From positions 1 through 64,000 of the forward strand of contig NZ_AKIW01000018.1 in NCBI RefSeq assembly GCF_000282635.1: 64,000 nt of DNA, in the 5' to 3' direction. The notes under the pieces are model-generated. The model was not told where the DNA came from. It worked only from the letters and a program-made list of their open reading frames with translations, and did no database searches. This document shows, piece by piece, positions 1-8,689 of the stretch. The position numbers were made by a program, and so were the translations under genes. Origin of the DNA: Variovorax sp. CF313 (GTDB lineage Bacteria; Pseudomonadota; Gammaproteobacteria; Burkholderiales; Burkholderiaceae_C). Each line of letters opens with the position of its first letter. Positions within the stretch are counted from its first letter, which is position 1.

Positions 1-73
1 CGTGTCGCTGCGCCAACCCCCTGCAGGGAGCAATACCTGCGGCCCGGCAAAGCCGGTTCCGCGGTATTCCTGG
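1..73 (+). repeat. Intergenic repeat, copy A (cut by window edge)
   Basis: This stretch aligns base for base with 7728-7800 with only about 8 differences, and with the reverse complement of the right part of 15092-15186. It carries two short stem-loops, one in the C-rich/G-rich part and one around CCGGCAAAGCCGG. It lies just beyond the 3' end of the minus-strand hydrolase gene. It is one of four copies in the window; the left end is outside the window. Confidence 0.8.
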
Positions 74-95
74 AAGGGGCCGGCTCTTCCTTTGC

Positions 96-1658
96 TCAGC
101 CGCCGGCGGCCAGCACGCCCTGGAAGAAGCCCCGCGCCGATGCCAGGCAGAACGGCGGCGCCAGCGTGCCGTGGTACGCGAGCATGACCGCCTGCGCCTT
201 GTCGGACGCGCTGCCCGGCGTGTTCTGCGCCAGCAGGTCCTTGGCCTGCGCGAAGCCGGCGCGCGCGGTCGAGTAGGCGTCGATCGCGGCCGAATCCTCC
301 AGGTCCACCACTGCCAGCGCGGCGGCCGGCACGCCCTTGGCGCGGAAGTAGCCCGAGGTGGCGCGGGTGCTGAGGAAATTCACCGTCGGGTCGTTGGCGC
401 CGCCGCACATCAGCATCGGCCGGGTCGGCACCCAGTTGCGCAGGTCGTTGGCGACGGCCGCCTTGCGGAAACCCGTCGCCGGCTTGCAGTCCAGCGGCGA
501 GGTCGTGCTCAGCGACGCCGCCGTGGCCGGCAGTGCGTTGCCGGGGCAGGGCGCGGCCAGGATGTCGCCGGCCGCTTGCGTCAGGAAGCTCTGCTTGATC
601 AGGTTGTTGGCGCCGTAGAAGATCGACAGCGAGGGGCTCACCGGCCCCGGCGTGGCATTCGCCGGGAACAGCGCCAGCTGCGGCAGCTTGCCGCTGGAGA
701 ACAGCGTGCCGGGCGTCAGGCTCGGCAGCAGGGTGTCGATGCCGGTGGCGTACTGCGCTTCGTAGATGTCGCTGGTGGCGTTGTAGACGTTGCCGAACTG
801 CTGCTGCCAGCTGGTCGACAGCAGCGGCACGAACAGCGTGGAGCCCAGCGCCGGCCAGCCCAGGTAGGTGTAGTCGGACAACAGGCTGATGGCCGAGGGC
901 GCCGACAGCGGTGCCGAGGCCGTCACCGTCTTGCCCGTCGCCTGCATCTCCCGGTGCGCCGCCATCGCGACATAGCCGCCCTGCGAGTAGCCGGTGATGA
1001 ACAGCGAGCCGGCGTCGTTCGCGTCGATGCCCGAGAAGGTCTTGCGCGCGGCCGTGAGCGCGTCGACCATGTCCTTGCCCTGCTGGTCGCCGTCGAGGTA
1101 CGGGTGGTAGGGCAGCGTCGACTTGTCGTAGCCCGCGTAGTTGGGCGCCACCACGATGTAGCCCTGCGCCGCGAACATGGCGGCAATCATCAGGCCCTCG
1201 CCTGCGGCCGGCTGCGTGCTGTCGGTCCACTTGGCGAGGTTGTAGGCCTTGGCGGCGGTGGTGCCGTGGGCATAGAGCACCACGGGCCGCTGGCCGCCGC
1301 AGCCCACGTCGGTGCCCGTGGGCACCATGATCGCGGCGGTGGCGTTGGTCGCCTCGTTCTTCGCGCCGATGGTGCGGTATTCGAGGTAGCGCACGTCGAT
1401 GCCGCACTTGGGCGCGCCGGCCACCTGCAGCACCGACCTGCCCTGGTCGCTGGCCTGGAGGTTGGCCTTGAACTGGTCGGCGGTCAGCTTGGCCGTCTGC
1501 TCGGGCGGGTTGGTGACCACCGAGCCCCGGCCGGTGTCGGCTACGGGCGGCGGAAAGCCAACGCCGATGCCTACTCCGCCACCATCCCCGCCGCCGCAGG
1601 CGGACAGCAGCAGCAAGGTTGCGCTTGCGAGCGCCGTCCAGGCGGCTGTCTTGCGCAT
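96..1658 (-). CDS. Secreted lipoprotein alpha/beta hydrolase (lipase/esterase-like)
   Basis: A 520-residue predicted lipoprotein. The ATG at 1658 gives a signal peptide with an R-K start, a hydrophobic core and a lipobox LSAC with the lipidated cysteine at residue 21, followed by a Gly-rich linker. The body has an alpha/beta hydrolase fold: an oxyanion-type LYAHGTT segment near 128-134 and a nucleophile elbow GYSQG with Ser225. A CGGANDP segment and YHGT near the C-terminus are candidates for the acid and the histidine. It resembles bacterial secretory lipases; the substrate cannot be read from the sequence. An in-frame TTG 36 bases upstream is possible but would lengthen the signal n-region. 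It is followed by repeat copy A and preceded by 170 bases without a gene. Confidence 0.85.
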   Translation of the reverse strand: MRKTAAWTALASATLLLLSACGGGDGGGVGIGVGFPPPVADTGRGSVVTNPPEQTAKLTADQFKANLQASDQGRSVLQVAGAPKCGIDVRYLEYRTIGAKNEATNATAAIMVPTGTDVGCGGQRPVVLYAHGTTAAKAYNLAKWTDSTQPAAGEGLMIAAMFAAQGYIVVAPNYAGYDKSTLPYHPYLDGDQQGKDMVDALTAARKTFSGIDANDAGSLFITGYSQGGYVAMAAHREMQATGKTVTASAPLSAPSAISLLSDYTYLGWPALGSTLFVPLLSTSWQQQFGNVYNATSDIYEAQYATGIDTLLPSLTPGTLFSSGKLPQLALFPANATPGPVSPSLSIFYGANNLIKQSFLTQAAGDILAAPCPGNALPATAASLSTTSPLDCKPATGFRKAAVANDLRNWVPTRPMLMCGGANDPTVNFLSTRATSGYFRAKGVPAAALAVVDLEDSAAIDAYSTARAGFAQAKDLLAQNTPGSASDKAQAVMLAYHGTLAPPFCLASARGFFQGVLAAGG

Positions 1659-1828
1659 CAGGACGAACGAGTGGGGGCGTGGCTTGGTCAAGGCATGTCT
1701 CCTGCGTTGGATTTGTACTGAATAGAACGGCCGTCCGATTCTGTGCAGTGCCATGGCCGCGCGCAAGCGGCATTTGCCATCAGAAGATTTCAGTACCTGG
1801 CAGGGTCGCGCAGGCCCGCCACCTGCCG

Positions 1829-3250
1829 TCAGTTGTCCTGCGAGGCCCAGTCGACCAGTGCGTCGAACGCGGCGCGCGCCGCCCCCGCGTTCTCGCCGTT
1901 GGCGATGGCCACCAGCACGTAGCGCCGGCCGCTCGCACCGTCCACGTAGCCGGCCACGCCGGAGGCATCGCGCAGCGTGCCCGTCTTCAGGTGGGCCGAG
2001 CCGCCCGAGCGCAGCGTGCGCTTCTTCAGCGTGCCGTCCACGCCCATGGCGGGCAGCGAGGACATCAGCTCCGGCATCACCGGCGAACGCCATGCCACCT
2101 GCAGCATCTTGCCGAGCGCAGCCGCGCTGATGCGCTCGTCGCGCGACAGGCCCGAGCCGTTCTCGAACACGGGCTGCGCCTCGCCCGTGCCGATGCGCTC
2201 GCGCCACCACTGGCCCAGCGCCGCGCGCGAAGCCTCGAAGGTGCCGCGGTTCTTCTGCGTGAGCCCGATCGTGAGGAACAGCTGCTGCGCCATCACGTTG
2301 TTGCTGTACTTGTTGATGTCGCGGATCACTTCGGCCAGCGGCGGCGACTCGAACTCGAAGGCCGGCTTCAGCCCCGCCGGCGCGCGCCCTTCGCGCATCT
2401 GCCCGCCTACGCGCCCGCCCATCTCGGCCCACATGCCGCCGATGGCCCGCATGGCGTAGGTGCGCGGGTCGCCGTAGGCCACGGCCCAGTTCTTCTCGCC
2501 GCAGGCGGCCGGAAAGCCGCCGTTGAAGCGGATGCGGTTCACGTCGCTGAAGTCGGGCCGCAGCGCGGCGCGCCAGTCGCCGCATTCGCCGGGCACGAGC
2601 GCCACGGTCGGCGGCATCGCCACGCTCGCGAGCGGGGGCTCGTAGCTCACGCGCGCGATCTGGCCCGTGCGGTCGGGCGCGAAGTTCATGTTGACCGACT
2701 TGAAGTTCACGAGCAGCGCATCGGGCGAGGCGTTGTAGGGCCGCAGCGGCTCGCCGTCGAAGGCCGACGGGTCGCCCTCGACCGTAGTCTCGAACGCGCC
2801 GCGGTCGATCACGATGTCGCCGCTCACCGTGGTGATGCCCAGCCCCTGCACGTGGCGCAGCAGCAGCCACACGCGCTCCAGCACCAGCTTGGGGTCGCCC
2901 TGGCCCTTGATGTACAGGTTGCCGTTGAGCACGCCGTTGTTCACCGTGCCGTCGACATAGACCGGCGTGGTCCAGCTGTAGGCCGCGCCGAGCAGGTCCA
3001 GCGCGGCGTAGGTGGTCACCAGCTTCATGATCGACGCCGGATTCACCGGCGCCTGCGTGCGCCAGGCCAGCCGCGGCGGGCGTGTGCCGTCGGCCTCGGC
3101 CACCAGCATGGTCACGGATTCGCGCGGCACCTTGGCGCGGGCGAGGGCGGCGTCGACCTGGGTCGGGAGGGCCTGCTGGGCGGATGCGCCGGCCGAGGCC
3201 AGCGTTGCGAGGGTCAGTGCGAGGGCGGCGCGGCGGAAGGCAAAAGGCAT
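1829..3250 (-). CDS. dacB: D-alanyl-D-alanine carboxypeptidase/endopeptidase (PBP4, peptidase S13)
   Basis: A 473-residue periplasmic penicillin-binding protein that cuts D-Ala-D-Ala ends and peptide cross-links of peptidoglycan. An Ala-rich signal peptide ends near ASAQQ (about residue 24). All three active-site motifs are present: SIMK (Ser73, Lys76), SNN (316-318) and KTG (422-424). The long stretch between the first two motifs is the extra-domain insertion typical of family S13. Length fits DacB. It starts 7 bases after the nudK stop, so the two minus-strand genes probably form one transcript. Confidence 0.95.
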   Translation of the reverse strand: MPFAFRRAALALTLATLASAGASAQQALPTQVDAALARAKVPRESVTMLVAEADGTRPPRLAWRTQAPVNPASIMKLVTTYAALDLLGAAYSWTTPVYVDGTVNNGVLNGNLYIKGQGDPKLVLERVWLLLRHVQGLGITTVSGDIVIDRGAFETTVEGDPSAFDGEPLRPYNASPDALLVNFKSVNMNFAPDRTGQIARVSYEPPLASVAMPPTVALVPGECGDWRAALRPDFSDVNRIRFNGGFPAACGEKNWAVAYGDPRTYAMRAIGGMWAEMGGRVGGQMREGRAPAGLKPAFEFESPPLAEVIRDINKYSNNVMAQQLFLTIGLTQKNRGTFEASRAALGQWWRERIGTGEAQPVFENGSGLSRDERISAAALGKMLQVAWRSPVMPELMSSLPAMGVDGTLKKRTLRSGGSAHLKTGTLRDASGVAGYVDGASGRRYVLVAIANGENAGAARAAFDALVDWASQDN

Positions 3251-3257
3251 CCGCCGA

Positions 3258-3845
3258 TTATCCCGGCGGGAACAGGTGCAGCTTCGCGTGGTACAGCAGC
3301 ATGACCGTCTTGGCGTCGGCGATGCGGCCGTCGGCCACCATGGCCAGCGCCTCGTCGATGCCGAGCTCCAGCACCTCGATGTCCTCGCCCTCTTCCGCCA
3401 GCCCGCCGCCTGCGCCGATGCGCATCGAGGACTCGTACGGCGCGACGAAGAAGTGCAGCTTCTCGGTGACCGAGCCCGGGCTCATGAAGCTCTCGAAGAT
3501 CTTCTGCACCGCGCCGAGGCGGTAGCCGAGCTCTTCCTCGACCTCCGCGCGGATGCGCTCCTCGGGCGCGGCGTTGTCCAGCAGGCCGGCCGCGGCTTCG
3601 ATCAGCAGGCCGTCGTGGCCGTTGACGAAGGCCGGGTAGCGGAACTGCCGCGTCAGCAGCACGCTGCGCTGCGCGAGGTTGTAGGGCAGCAGCGTGGCGC
3701 CGTTGCCGCGGTCGTAGGTCTCGCGGTGCATGCGCTGCCACTGGCCGTCGTTGCGCCGCCAGTCGAAGGCGGTGGTGCGCAGCGTGTACCAGTTGTCGGA
3801 AAGGAGGGTGACTTCGTGCACCCGGACGCGGTCTTGGATGGTCAT
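3258..3845 (-). CDS. nudK: NUDIX hydrolase, GDP-mannose pyrophosphatase NudK-like
   Basis: A 195-residue NUDIX hydrolase that matches E. coli NudK along its whole length as I recall that protein: LLSDNWYTL near the start, ETYDRGNGAT, an AGLLDN segment and EDIEVLEL near the end. NudK splits GDP-mannose and related sugar nucleotides. The NUDIX box is visible around AGLLDNAAPEERIRAEVEEE; the metal-binding EVEEELGY is intact, but the first Glu and the Arg of the consensus are both Ala here. The ATG at 3845 was chosen; MLAA four codons upstream is an alternative. It is first of a nudK-dacB pair and divergent from a DeoR regulator 79 bases away. Confidence 0.88.
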   Translation of the reverse strand: MTIQDRVRVHEVTLLSDNWYTLRTTAFDWRRNDGQWQRMHRETYDRGNGATLLPYNLAQRSVLLTRQFRYPAFVNGHDGLLIEAAAGLLDNAAPEERIRAEVEEELGYRLGAVQKIFESFMSPGSVTEKLHFFVAPYESSMRIGAGGGLAEEGEDIEVLELGIDEALAMVADGRIADAKTVMLLYHAKLHLFPPG

Positions 3846-3924
3846 GGCTGCGAGCATACGTGCGTATTCGTGCAAAAACAATGAAAAACGTGCAGTCCAT
3901 CGGCCACGCCGGTACCATCGGGCA

Positions 3925-4692
3925 ATGCTCACCAGCCAGCGCAAGCAACACATCCTTTGGGTCCTGAAGCGCGACGGCAACGTCGTCGCGAAGGCGCTCA
4001 GCGACGAACTCGGCCTGTCGGAAGACACCATCCGCCGCGACCTGCGCGAGCTGGCGGCCGAAGGTTTGCTGCAGCGCGTGCACGGCGGTGCGTTGCCGGT
4101 CGCGGCGGCCGAAGCCGACTTCGCGCGGCGCCAGCAGCTCGCGCCCGACGAAAAGGTGGCCATCGGCCGCGCGGCCGCGCGCCTCGTGAAGCCGGGGCAG
4201 GTGGTGTTCATCGACGGCGGCACCACCGCCGTGCAGCTCGCGCGCCACCTGCCGGCGAGCCTGCAGGCCACCGTGGTCACGCACAGCCCGTCGGTGGCCG
4301 TCGAGCTGGTGGCGCATGCCGGCATCGAGGTGGTGCTGATCGGCGGGCGCCTCTTCAAGCATTCGGTGGTGGCGGTCGGCTCGGCGGCAATGGCGGCCAT
4401 TGCGCGCATCCATGCCGACACGTACTTCATGGGTGTCACCGGCGTGCACGCCGAGGCGGGGCTGACCACGGGCGACCTGGAAGAGGCCGAGATCAAGCGC
4501 GCGCTGATGGCGTCGGCGGCCGAGACGGTGGTGCTGGCCTCGTCCGAAAAGATCGGGGCGGCTTCGGCGTGGGTGGTCAACCCGGTGGCCTCGGCCACCA
4601 GCCTGCTGGTGTCGCCGGACGTGCCGGCCCGGGCGCTGGCGCCGCTGCGCAAGGCGGGGCTGGCGATTCTGCGCAGCGATACCGGCGCGTGA
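3925..4692 (+). CDS. DeoR-family transcriptional regulator
   Basis: A 255-residue regulator. Residues 1-60 form the DeoR winged helix-turn-helix (QRKQHILWVLKRDG, then SEDTIRRDLRELAAEGLL and RVHGGA). The rest is the DeoRC sugar-phosphate sensor domain, with DGGTT, GGRLFK and the late KIG segment. Such proteins usually repress sugar-metabolism genes until a phosphorylated sugar binds. No sugar operon is adjacent: the divergent neighbour is nudK and the next gene is tsaB, 34 bases downstream. Its target is unclear; the 79-base divergent gap makes nudK a candidate. Confidence 0.9.
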   Translation: MLTSQRKQHILWVLKRDGNVVAKALSDELGLSEDTIRRDLRELAAEGLLQRVHGGALPVAAAEADFARRQQLAPDEKVAIGRAAARLVKPGQVVFIDGGTTAVQLARHLPASLQATVVTHSPSVAVELVAHAGIEVVLIGGRLFKHSVVAVGSAAMAAIARIHADTYFMGVTGVHAEAGLTTGDLEEAEIKRALMASAAETVVLASSEKIGAASAWVVNPVASATSLLVSPDVPARALAPLRKAGLAILRSDTGA

Positions 4693-4726
4693 GCCCGGGA
4701 ATTGGCCGCCCCTCGATAATCGGCGG

Positions 4727-5437
4727 ATGCCCCTCGCCTTGCCCAAGCTGCTCGCCTTCGACACCAGCACCGAGCACCTGTCGGTGGCCGTGCTGCACGG
4801 CGACACGCTGCACGCCCACAACGGCGTGGGCGGCGCGCAAGCATCGACCACCCTGCTGCCGCTGATCCAGCAACTGCTGGGCGAAGCCGGGCTCGCGCTG
4901 GGCGAACTCGATGCCATCGTCTTCGGCCGGGGCCCCGGCTCTTTCACCGGCCTGCGCACCGCCTGCTCCGTGGCGCAGGGGCTGGCCTTCGGCGCCAACG
5001 TGCCGCTGCTGCCGGTCGACACGCTGCTCGCCGTGGCCGAAGAAGCGCGCCACGCCTTCGGCGCGAAGCAGGTGGTCGCCGTGCTCGATGCGCGCATGGA
5101 CCAGCTTTACGCCGCGCGCTACGACTTCGAGGCCGACGGCCCGCTTGGCGGAAACGACGAGCCCCTGCTGCTGTCGCCCGAGGCACTTGAAGTGCCCGCC
5201 GGCTGGGCGCTCGCCGGCAACGCCTTCGCCGCCTACGGCCCGCGCCTGGCCCCGGCCGCCGCCCGCCACGACGCGCTGCCGAGCGCCACCGCGATGCTGC
5301 GGCTCGCCCCCGCGCTGCTCGCGGCCGGGCGCACCGTGCCGGCGGCACAGGCCTGGCCGCTCTATGTTCGCGATAAAGTGGCGCAAACCACCGAAGAGCG
5401 CGCCGCCATCAAGGCGGCCGCAGCCGCAGCCCATTGA
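4727..5437 (+). CDS. tsaB: tRNA threonylcarbamoyladenosine biosynthesis protein TsaB
   Basis: A 236-residue inactive homologue of TsaD, which pairs with TsaD and TsaE to make t6A37 on ANN-decoding tRNAs. The N-terminal ASKHA-fold segment LLAFDTSTEHLSVAV and the family signature GRGPGSFTGLR (residues about 64-74) are clear. Length fits the family. It is 4 bases upstream of rimI, the usual bacterial tsaB-rimI pairing, and the two are probably co-transcribed with the UDG-like gene that follows. Confidence 0.95.
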   Translation: MPLALPKLLAFDTSTEHLSVAVLHGDTLHAHNGVGGAQASTTLLPLIQQLLGEAGLALGELDAIVFGRGPGSFTGLRTACSVAQGLAFGANVPLLPVDTLLAVAEEARHAFGAKQVVAVLDARMDQLYAARYDFEADGPLGGNDEPLLLSPEALEVPAGWALAGNAFAAYGPRLAPAAARHDALPSATAMLRLAPALLAAGRTVPAAQAWPLYVRDKVAQTTEERAAIKAAAAAAH

Positions 5438-5441
5438 TCGC

Positions 5442-5984
5442 ATGAGTGCCGTCCTCCAGCCCGTCGAAGCCCGCCTCGAACCGCTCACCGTCGAGCGGAT
5501 CGATGCCGTCTGCGCGGTCGAGCAGACGGCCTACAGCCATCCGTGGACGCGCGCCAACTTCACCGACTCCATGGCCGTGGGCTACCACTGCCAGTGCCTG
5601 CTGGCGCCCGGCATGGCACCCGGCGTGAGCTCGCCGCTCACCCAACTGGGCGAGACGCTGATCGGCTACTTCGTCGCCATGAAGGGCGTCGATGAAGTGC
5701 ACCTGCTGAACATCACCGTGGCGCCGGCCTTCCAGCGCCAGGGCTGGGCGCCGCTCATGCTCGAGGCATTGGGCGGCTGGTCGCGGGCCGAGGGCGCGCA
5801 GTGGCTCTGGCTCGAAGTGCGCCGCAGCAACCAGCGCGCTCTCGACATCTACCTGCGCAACGGTTTTCGCAGCGTCGGCGTACGCAAGGGCTACTACCCG
5901 GCGCACGACGGCAAGCGCGAGGACGCGGTCGTCATGAGCCTGCGCTTGAATGAAACAGGCAGCGCCTGGGGAGCCTTGCGATGA
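5442..5984 (+). CDS. rimI: Ribosomal protein S18-alanine N-acetyltransferase RimI
   Basis: A 180-residue GNAT acetyltransferase. The acceptor side has the family's EQTAYSHPWTRANF segment. The acetyl-CoA site is seen as LNITVAPAFQRQGWAPLML, where the usual Q/RxxGxG/A loop reads QRQGWA. The C-terminal NxRALxIYxxxGF and YY motifs are present. The ATG at 5442 lies 4 bases after tsaB. A segment around residues 45-65 (PGMAPGVSSPL) is longer than in E. coli RimI. Its stop overlaps the next start by ATGA. Confidence 0.93.
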   Translation: MSAVLQPVEARLEPLTVERIDAVCAVEQTAYSHPWTRANFTDSMAVGYHCQCLLAPGMAPGVSSPLTQLGETLIGYFVAMKGVDEVHLLNITVAPAFQRQGWAPLMLEALGGWSRAEGAQWLWLEVRRSNQRALDIYLRNGFRSVGVRKGYYPAHDGKREDAVVMSLRLNETGSAWGALR

Positions 5985-6766
5985 GCGCGGTGCAGACATT
6001 GAAGCTCGACGCCCGCCAGCGCGCGATGCTCGACGAGATGGGCGTGAAGGTCTGGTGGCCGGTGCCCGAGGCCGCCGAGGCGGCGCCTGGAACGGCTTCC
6101 GCAGCAGCCACCGAAGAGGTGGCGGCGGTCGTCCGCGAGCGCGTGCAGGCTGAAATGCCGGTGGCCGCACCGCCGCCGCCCGCGGCCCGGTCCGTCGCGG
6201 CACCCGTGCCGCCCCCCGCACCGGTCGTTCGCCCGGCCGCTGCGCCACTGTCCGGAGGCGCCGCCGTGCTGGTAGAGGCGCCCTGCCGTCTCTATGCCGA
6301 CGCCGGCGCCGAATCGACGCAGGGCGGCTGGCTGGTCGTGGCCGACATGCCGCCCGAGGCCGACGGCCGCCACGGCGAACCCTTTGCGGGCGACGCCGGC
6401 CGCCTGCTCGACAACATGCTGCGTGCGCTGAAGCTGCACGACGGCAAGACCCCCGTGCACCTCATGCGCACCCACCGCGGCGTGGCCGCCGGCCAGCCCG
6501 GCAGCCCGCGCGCCATGGACGAGGCCTTCGACGAGCATGCCGCGGCGCTCGCACCGCGCATCGTGCTGGCAATGGGCCCGCTGGCCGCGCAAAGCCTGAT
6601 GCGCAGCGGCGACCCGCTGGGCAAGCTGCGCGGCCGTGCCGTGCCGCTGGCTTCCGCCGGCGGCGCATCGGTGGTGGCGACCTACCACCCCGCCTACCTG
6701 CTGCGCAATCCCGCCGACAAGGCACGCGCCTGGGCCGACCTCTGCCTGGCCGCTGAACAGGGTTGA
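5981..6766 (+). CDS. Uracil-DNA glycosylase-like protein (family 4 fold, degenerate motifs)
   Basis: A 261-residue protein. Residues 1-95 are a Pro/Ala-rich low-complexity tail. The rest aligns with family 4 uracil-DNA glycosylase: [16 protein letters not shown], then [21 protein letters not shown] and the late motif [12 protein letters not shown]. However, the motif that should read GEAPG is ADMPP, the NVVKCRPP segment is absent, and only two cysteines remain, so the four Fe-S ligands of active family 4 enzymes are missing. It may be a structural or inactive relative. It follows rimI with a 4-base overlap. The fold is fairly sure; the activity is doubtful. Confidence 0.8.
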   Translation: MSAVQTLKLDARQRAMLDEMGVKVWWPVPEAAEAAPGTASAAATEEVAAVVRERVQAEMPVAAPPPPAARSVAAPVPPPAPVVRPAAAPLSGGAAVLVEAPCRLYADAGAESTQGGWLVVADMPPEADGRHGEPFAGDAGRLLDNMLRALKLHDGKTPVHLMRTHRGVAAGQPGSPRAMDEAFDEHAAALAPRIVLAMGPLAAQSLMRSGDPLGKLRGRAVPLASAGGASVVATYHPAYLLRNPADKARAWADLCLAAEQG

Positions 6767-6768
6767 CC

Positions 6769-6832
6769 CGCTTCGCCAGCCCCTTGCAGGGGCAACACCA
6801 GCGGCCCCGGGAAAACCGGTTCCGCGGTGTTT
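6769..6832 (+). repeat. Intergenic repeat, copy B (short, more diverged)
   Basis: It shares the order CTTCGCCA..CCCCTTGCAGGGGCAACACC..GGTTCCGCGGTGTTT with the other copies, with several changes and a missing left part. It begins right after the stop of the UDG-like gene and ends 49 bases before pyrF. The CCCCTTGCAGGGG hairpin is kept. Confidence 0.75.
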
Positions 6833-6881
6833 CACGCTCGAACCGGGGGCGTGTTTCCTGGCATCCTTAAAATCGGACCCC

Positions 6882-7703
6882 ATGACTTTCCTCGACAAGC
6901 TGGCCGCCGCACAGCAAAAAAACGGTTCCTTGCTCTGCGTGGGGCTCGATCCGGAGCCGGCCAAGTTCCCGGGGCATCTCAAGGGCGACGCCAGCCGCAT
7001 CTATGACTTCTGCGCCCGCATCGTCGACGCGACGGCCGACCTGGTCATCGCCTTCAAGCCGCAGATCGCCTACTTCGCGGCGCACCGCGCCGAAGCCCAG
7101 CTCGAGCAGCTGATGGAGCACATGCGCCGCAATGCGCCCCACGTGCCCGTGATCCTCGACGCCAAGCGCGGCGACATCGGCTCCACCGCCGAGCAGTACG
7201 CCCTGGAGGCCTTCGAGCGCTACGGCGCCGATGCGGTGACGCTGTCGCCCTTCATGGGCTTCGACTCGGTGGCGCCGTATCTCAAGCACGAGGGCAAGGG
7301 CGCGTTCCTGCTGTGCCGCACCAGCAACCCCGGCGGTTCCGACCTGCAGGGCCAGCGGCTGGCGGATGTCGAGGGGCAGCCCTTCCTGTACGAACACGTT
7401 GCTCGCCTGGCGCAAGGCCCGTGGAACCTCAACGGCCAACTCGGACTGGTGGTAGGCGCGACCTACCCGGCGGAAATCGAGCGTGTGCGCGAACTCGCGC
7501 CAACCGTGCCGCTGCTGATTCCGGGCGTCGGCGCCCAGGGCGGCGATGCGGTCGCCACCGTGCGCGCCGGCTGGCGCGCCGATGCGCCGATCATCGTGAA
7601 CTCGTCGCGGGCGATCATCTACGCGTCGTCGGGCGATGACTTCGCCGATGCGGCGAAGAGCGCCGCGCGCACGATGCGCGACACGCTCGAAGCCGCCAAG
7701 TAA
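6882..7703 (+). CDS. pyrF: Orotidine 5'-phosphate decarboxylase (type 2)
   Basis: A 273-residue enzyme for the last step of UMP synthesis (OMP to UMP plus CO2). It has the longer type-2 architecture. Visible landmarks: [13 protein letters not shown] at residues 19-31, FKPQIAYF, the catalytic [12 protein letters not shown] with the Lys-Asp pair near residue 92, and the phosphate-binding [12 protein letters not shown] near the C-terminus. It stands alone between two copies of the intergenic repeat, one on each side. The ATG at 6882 follows about 50 bases without a gene. Confidence 0.96.
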   Translation: MTFLDKLAAAQQKNGSLLCVGLDPEPAKFPGHLKGDASRIYDFCARIVDATADLVIAFKPQIAYFAAHRAEAQLEQLMEHMRRNAPHVPVILDAKRGDIGSTAEQYALEAFERYGADAVTLSPFMGFDSVAPYLKHEGKGAFLLCRTSNPGGSDLQGQRLADVEGQPFLYEHVARLAQGPWNLNGQLGLVVGATYPAEIERVRELAPTVPLLIPGVGAQGGDAVATVRAGWRADAPIIVNSSRAIIYASSGDDFADAAKSAARTMRDTLEAAK

Positions 7704-7797
7704 GGCTCGCCCCCAGGCCGCGCACTTCGTGTCGCTTCGCCAACCCCCTACCGGGGGCAACACCTGAGGCCCGGCAAAGCCGGTTCCTCGGTGTTCC
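7704..7797 (+). repeat. Intergenic repeat, copy C (full length)
   Basis: A 94-base copy beginning at the pyrF stop codon. It matches the reverse complement of 15092-15186 at about 95% of positions over its whole length and copy A over its right 70 bases. Inner stem-loops CCCCCTACCGGGGG and CCGGCAAAGCCGG are kept. It sits between pyrF (plus) and the XRE gene (minus), where a convergent terminator would be expected; no other terminator is visible there. Confidence 0.85.
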
Positions 7798-7808
7798 TGG
7801 ATTGAGCC

Positions 7809-8543
7809 TCAGGCTCGGCGGAGGCGGGTAAAGGCTTCGAACTCCCAGTTCCGCATCCCCAGCAGCAGCGTGTAGCCCTCGCGGTCCTTGGCGGCCAGCT
7901 TCTGGTCGGTCTGGTGCTGCTGGGCGAAGTCCTGCGCCACGCGCTGCAGGCGTTCCAGGAAGGCCGGCGCCAGCGAGCGGCTGATCTGGCCGTGCACCAG
8001 CAGCAGGCCCTCGGCCGGGCCGTCGAAGCCGCCCTTGTAGTAGTCGAGCACCACGTTCTCGCGGAAGAACTCCATCACTGGGCCATGCGGCCGCCAGCGG
8101 AAGGTCTTGGCGAGCTTCAGGCGATACCGGTTGAGCGGGCGCAGCTCGATGATGCCGATGCGGTCCAGCTGGGCCAGGAAGCCGATGCATTCGGCCTCGC
8201 TCACGCGGTAGGCGGCCACGATCTGCTCCAGCGTCCACTGGCTCAGCACGCTGATGGCCACCAGCAGCAGCTTCTTGTCCCTGACCACGGCCTTTTCCTG
8301 CTCGTGCGTCAGCTCCTTCAGCAGCGGCTGGGCGTCGGCCACGCGGCGCGCCAGTTCGGCGAAGTCGATCTTCAGCGCGCGGCAGATGGCGTCCACGCGC
8401 GACAACGGCATGTCGCTCTTGGCCAGCATCCGCTTGACGCTGGATTCGGCCATGTCGAGCGACCGCGCCAGGTCGGCGTAGGTCATGCGGGCGCTCTTGA
8501 GTTCGTTCTTGAGGGCTTGGACGAGATCGACGGTGGTGCTCAT
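7809..8543 (-). CDS. XRE-family helix-turn-helix regulator with ligand-type C-terminal region
   Basis: A 244-residue protein. Residues 8-62 form an XRE/Cro helix-turn-helix (MTYADLARSLDMAESSVKRML). The remaining 180 residues do not match a domain I can name; they are mixed alpha/beta with few hydrophobic runs (WTLEQIVAAYRVSEAECIG, FRENVVLDYYKGGFDGPAEG). Its start faces the CREST-like gene across 146 bases that hold two GTATC-N7-GAT(A/G)C palindromes. One near-identical palindrome lies before the YiaA/B gene at 11.6 kb. It therefore probably controls itself, the membrane-lipid genes at 8.7 kb and the 11.7 kb cluster; that regulation is inferred. Confidence 0.85.
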   Translation of the reverse strand: MSTTVDLVQALKNELKSARMTYADLARSLDMAESSVKRMLAKSDMPLSRVDAICRALKIDFAELARRVADAQPLLKELTHEQEKAVVRDKKLLLVAISVLSQWTLEQIVAAYRVSEAECIGFLAQLDRIGIIELRPLNRYRLKLAKTFRWRPHGPVMEFFRENVVLDYYKGGFDGPAEGLLLVHGQISRSLAPAFLERLQRVAQDFAQQHQTDQKLAAKDREGYTLLLGMRNWEFEAFTRLRRA

Positions 8544-8570
8544 GGCCCGGAAGCGTACACGGGCGCCTGC

Positions 8571-8592
8571 AAGTATCAATTGGAGATACCGG
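8571..8592. promoter_or_regulatory. Candidate XRE operator 1 (GTATC-N7-GATAC)
   Basis: Perfect 5-base arms GTATC (8573-8577) and GATAC (8585-8589) with a 7-base spacer, flanked by AA and CGG. A 22-base window matches 11558-11579 at 19 of 22 positions. It lies 28 bases upstream of the XRE start and about 100 bases upstream of the plus-strand CREST-like gene, so it could serve both directions. Confidence 0.6.
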
Positions 8593-8612
8593 TAGGAGTG
8601 AATTAGTGCCTC

Positions 8613-8629
8613 GTATCGATTCTCGATGC
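8613..8629. promoter_or_regulatory. Candidate XRE operator 2 (degenerate GTATC-N7-GATGC)
   Basis: Same spacing as the perfect site 40 bases to the left, but the right arm reads GATGC. Forty bases is close to four helical turns, which would place both sites on the same DNA face. Alone it would be weak evidence; next to the perfect site it is plausible. Confidence 0.35.
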
Positions 8630-8689
8630 CTGTGGAGCGGCCCGCGCCTAAATTTGCGGCCCGTACCGACCCACCCACCGAGGACCGCC

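Noticed and set aside
1619..3304. Long plus-strand open frame opposite dacB
   Set aside because: It is an Ala/Arg-rich shadow of the dacB frame; dacB has all three PBP motifs and a signal peptide.
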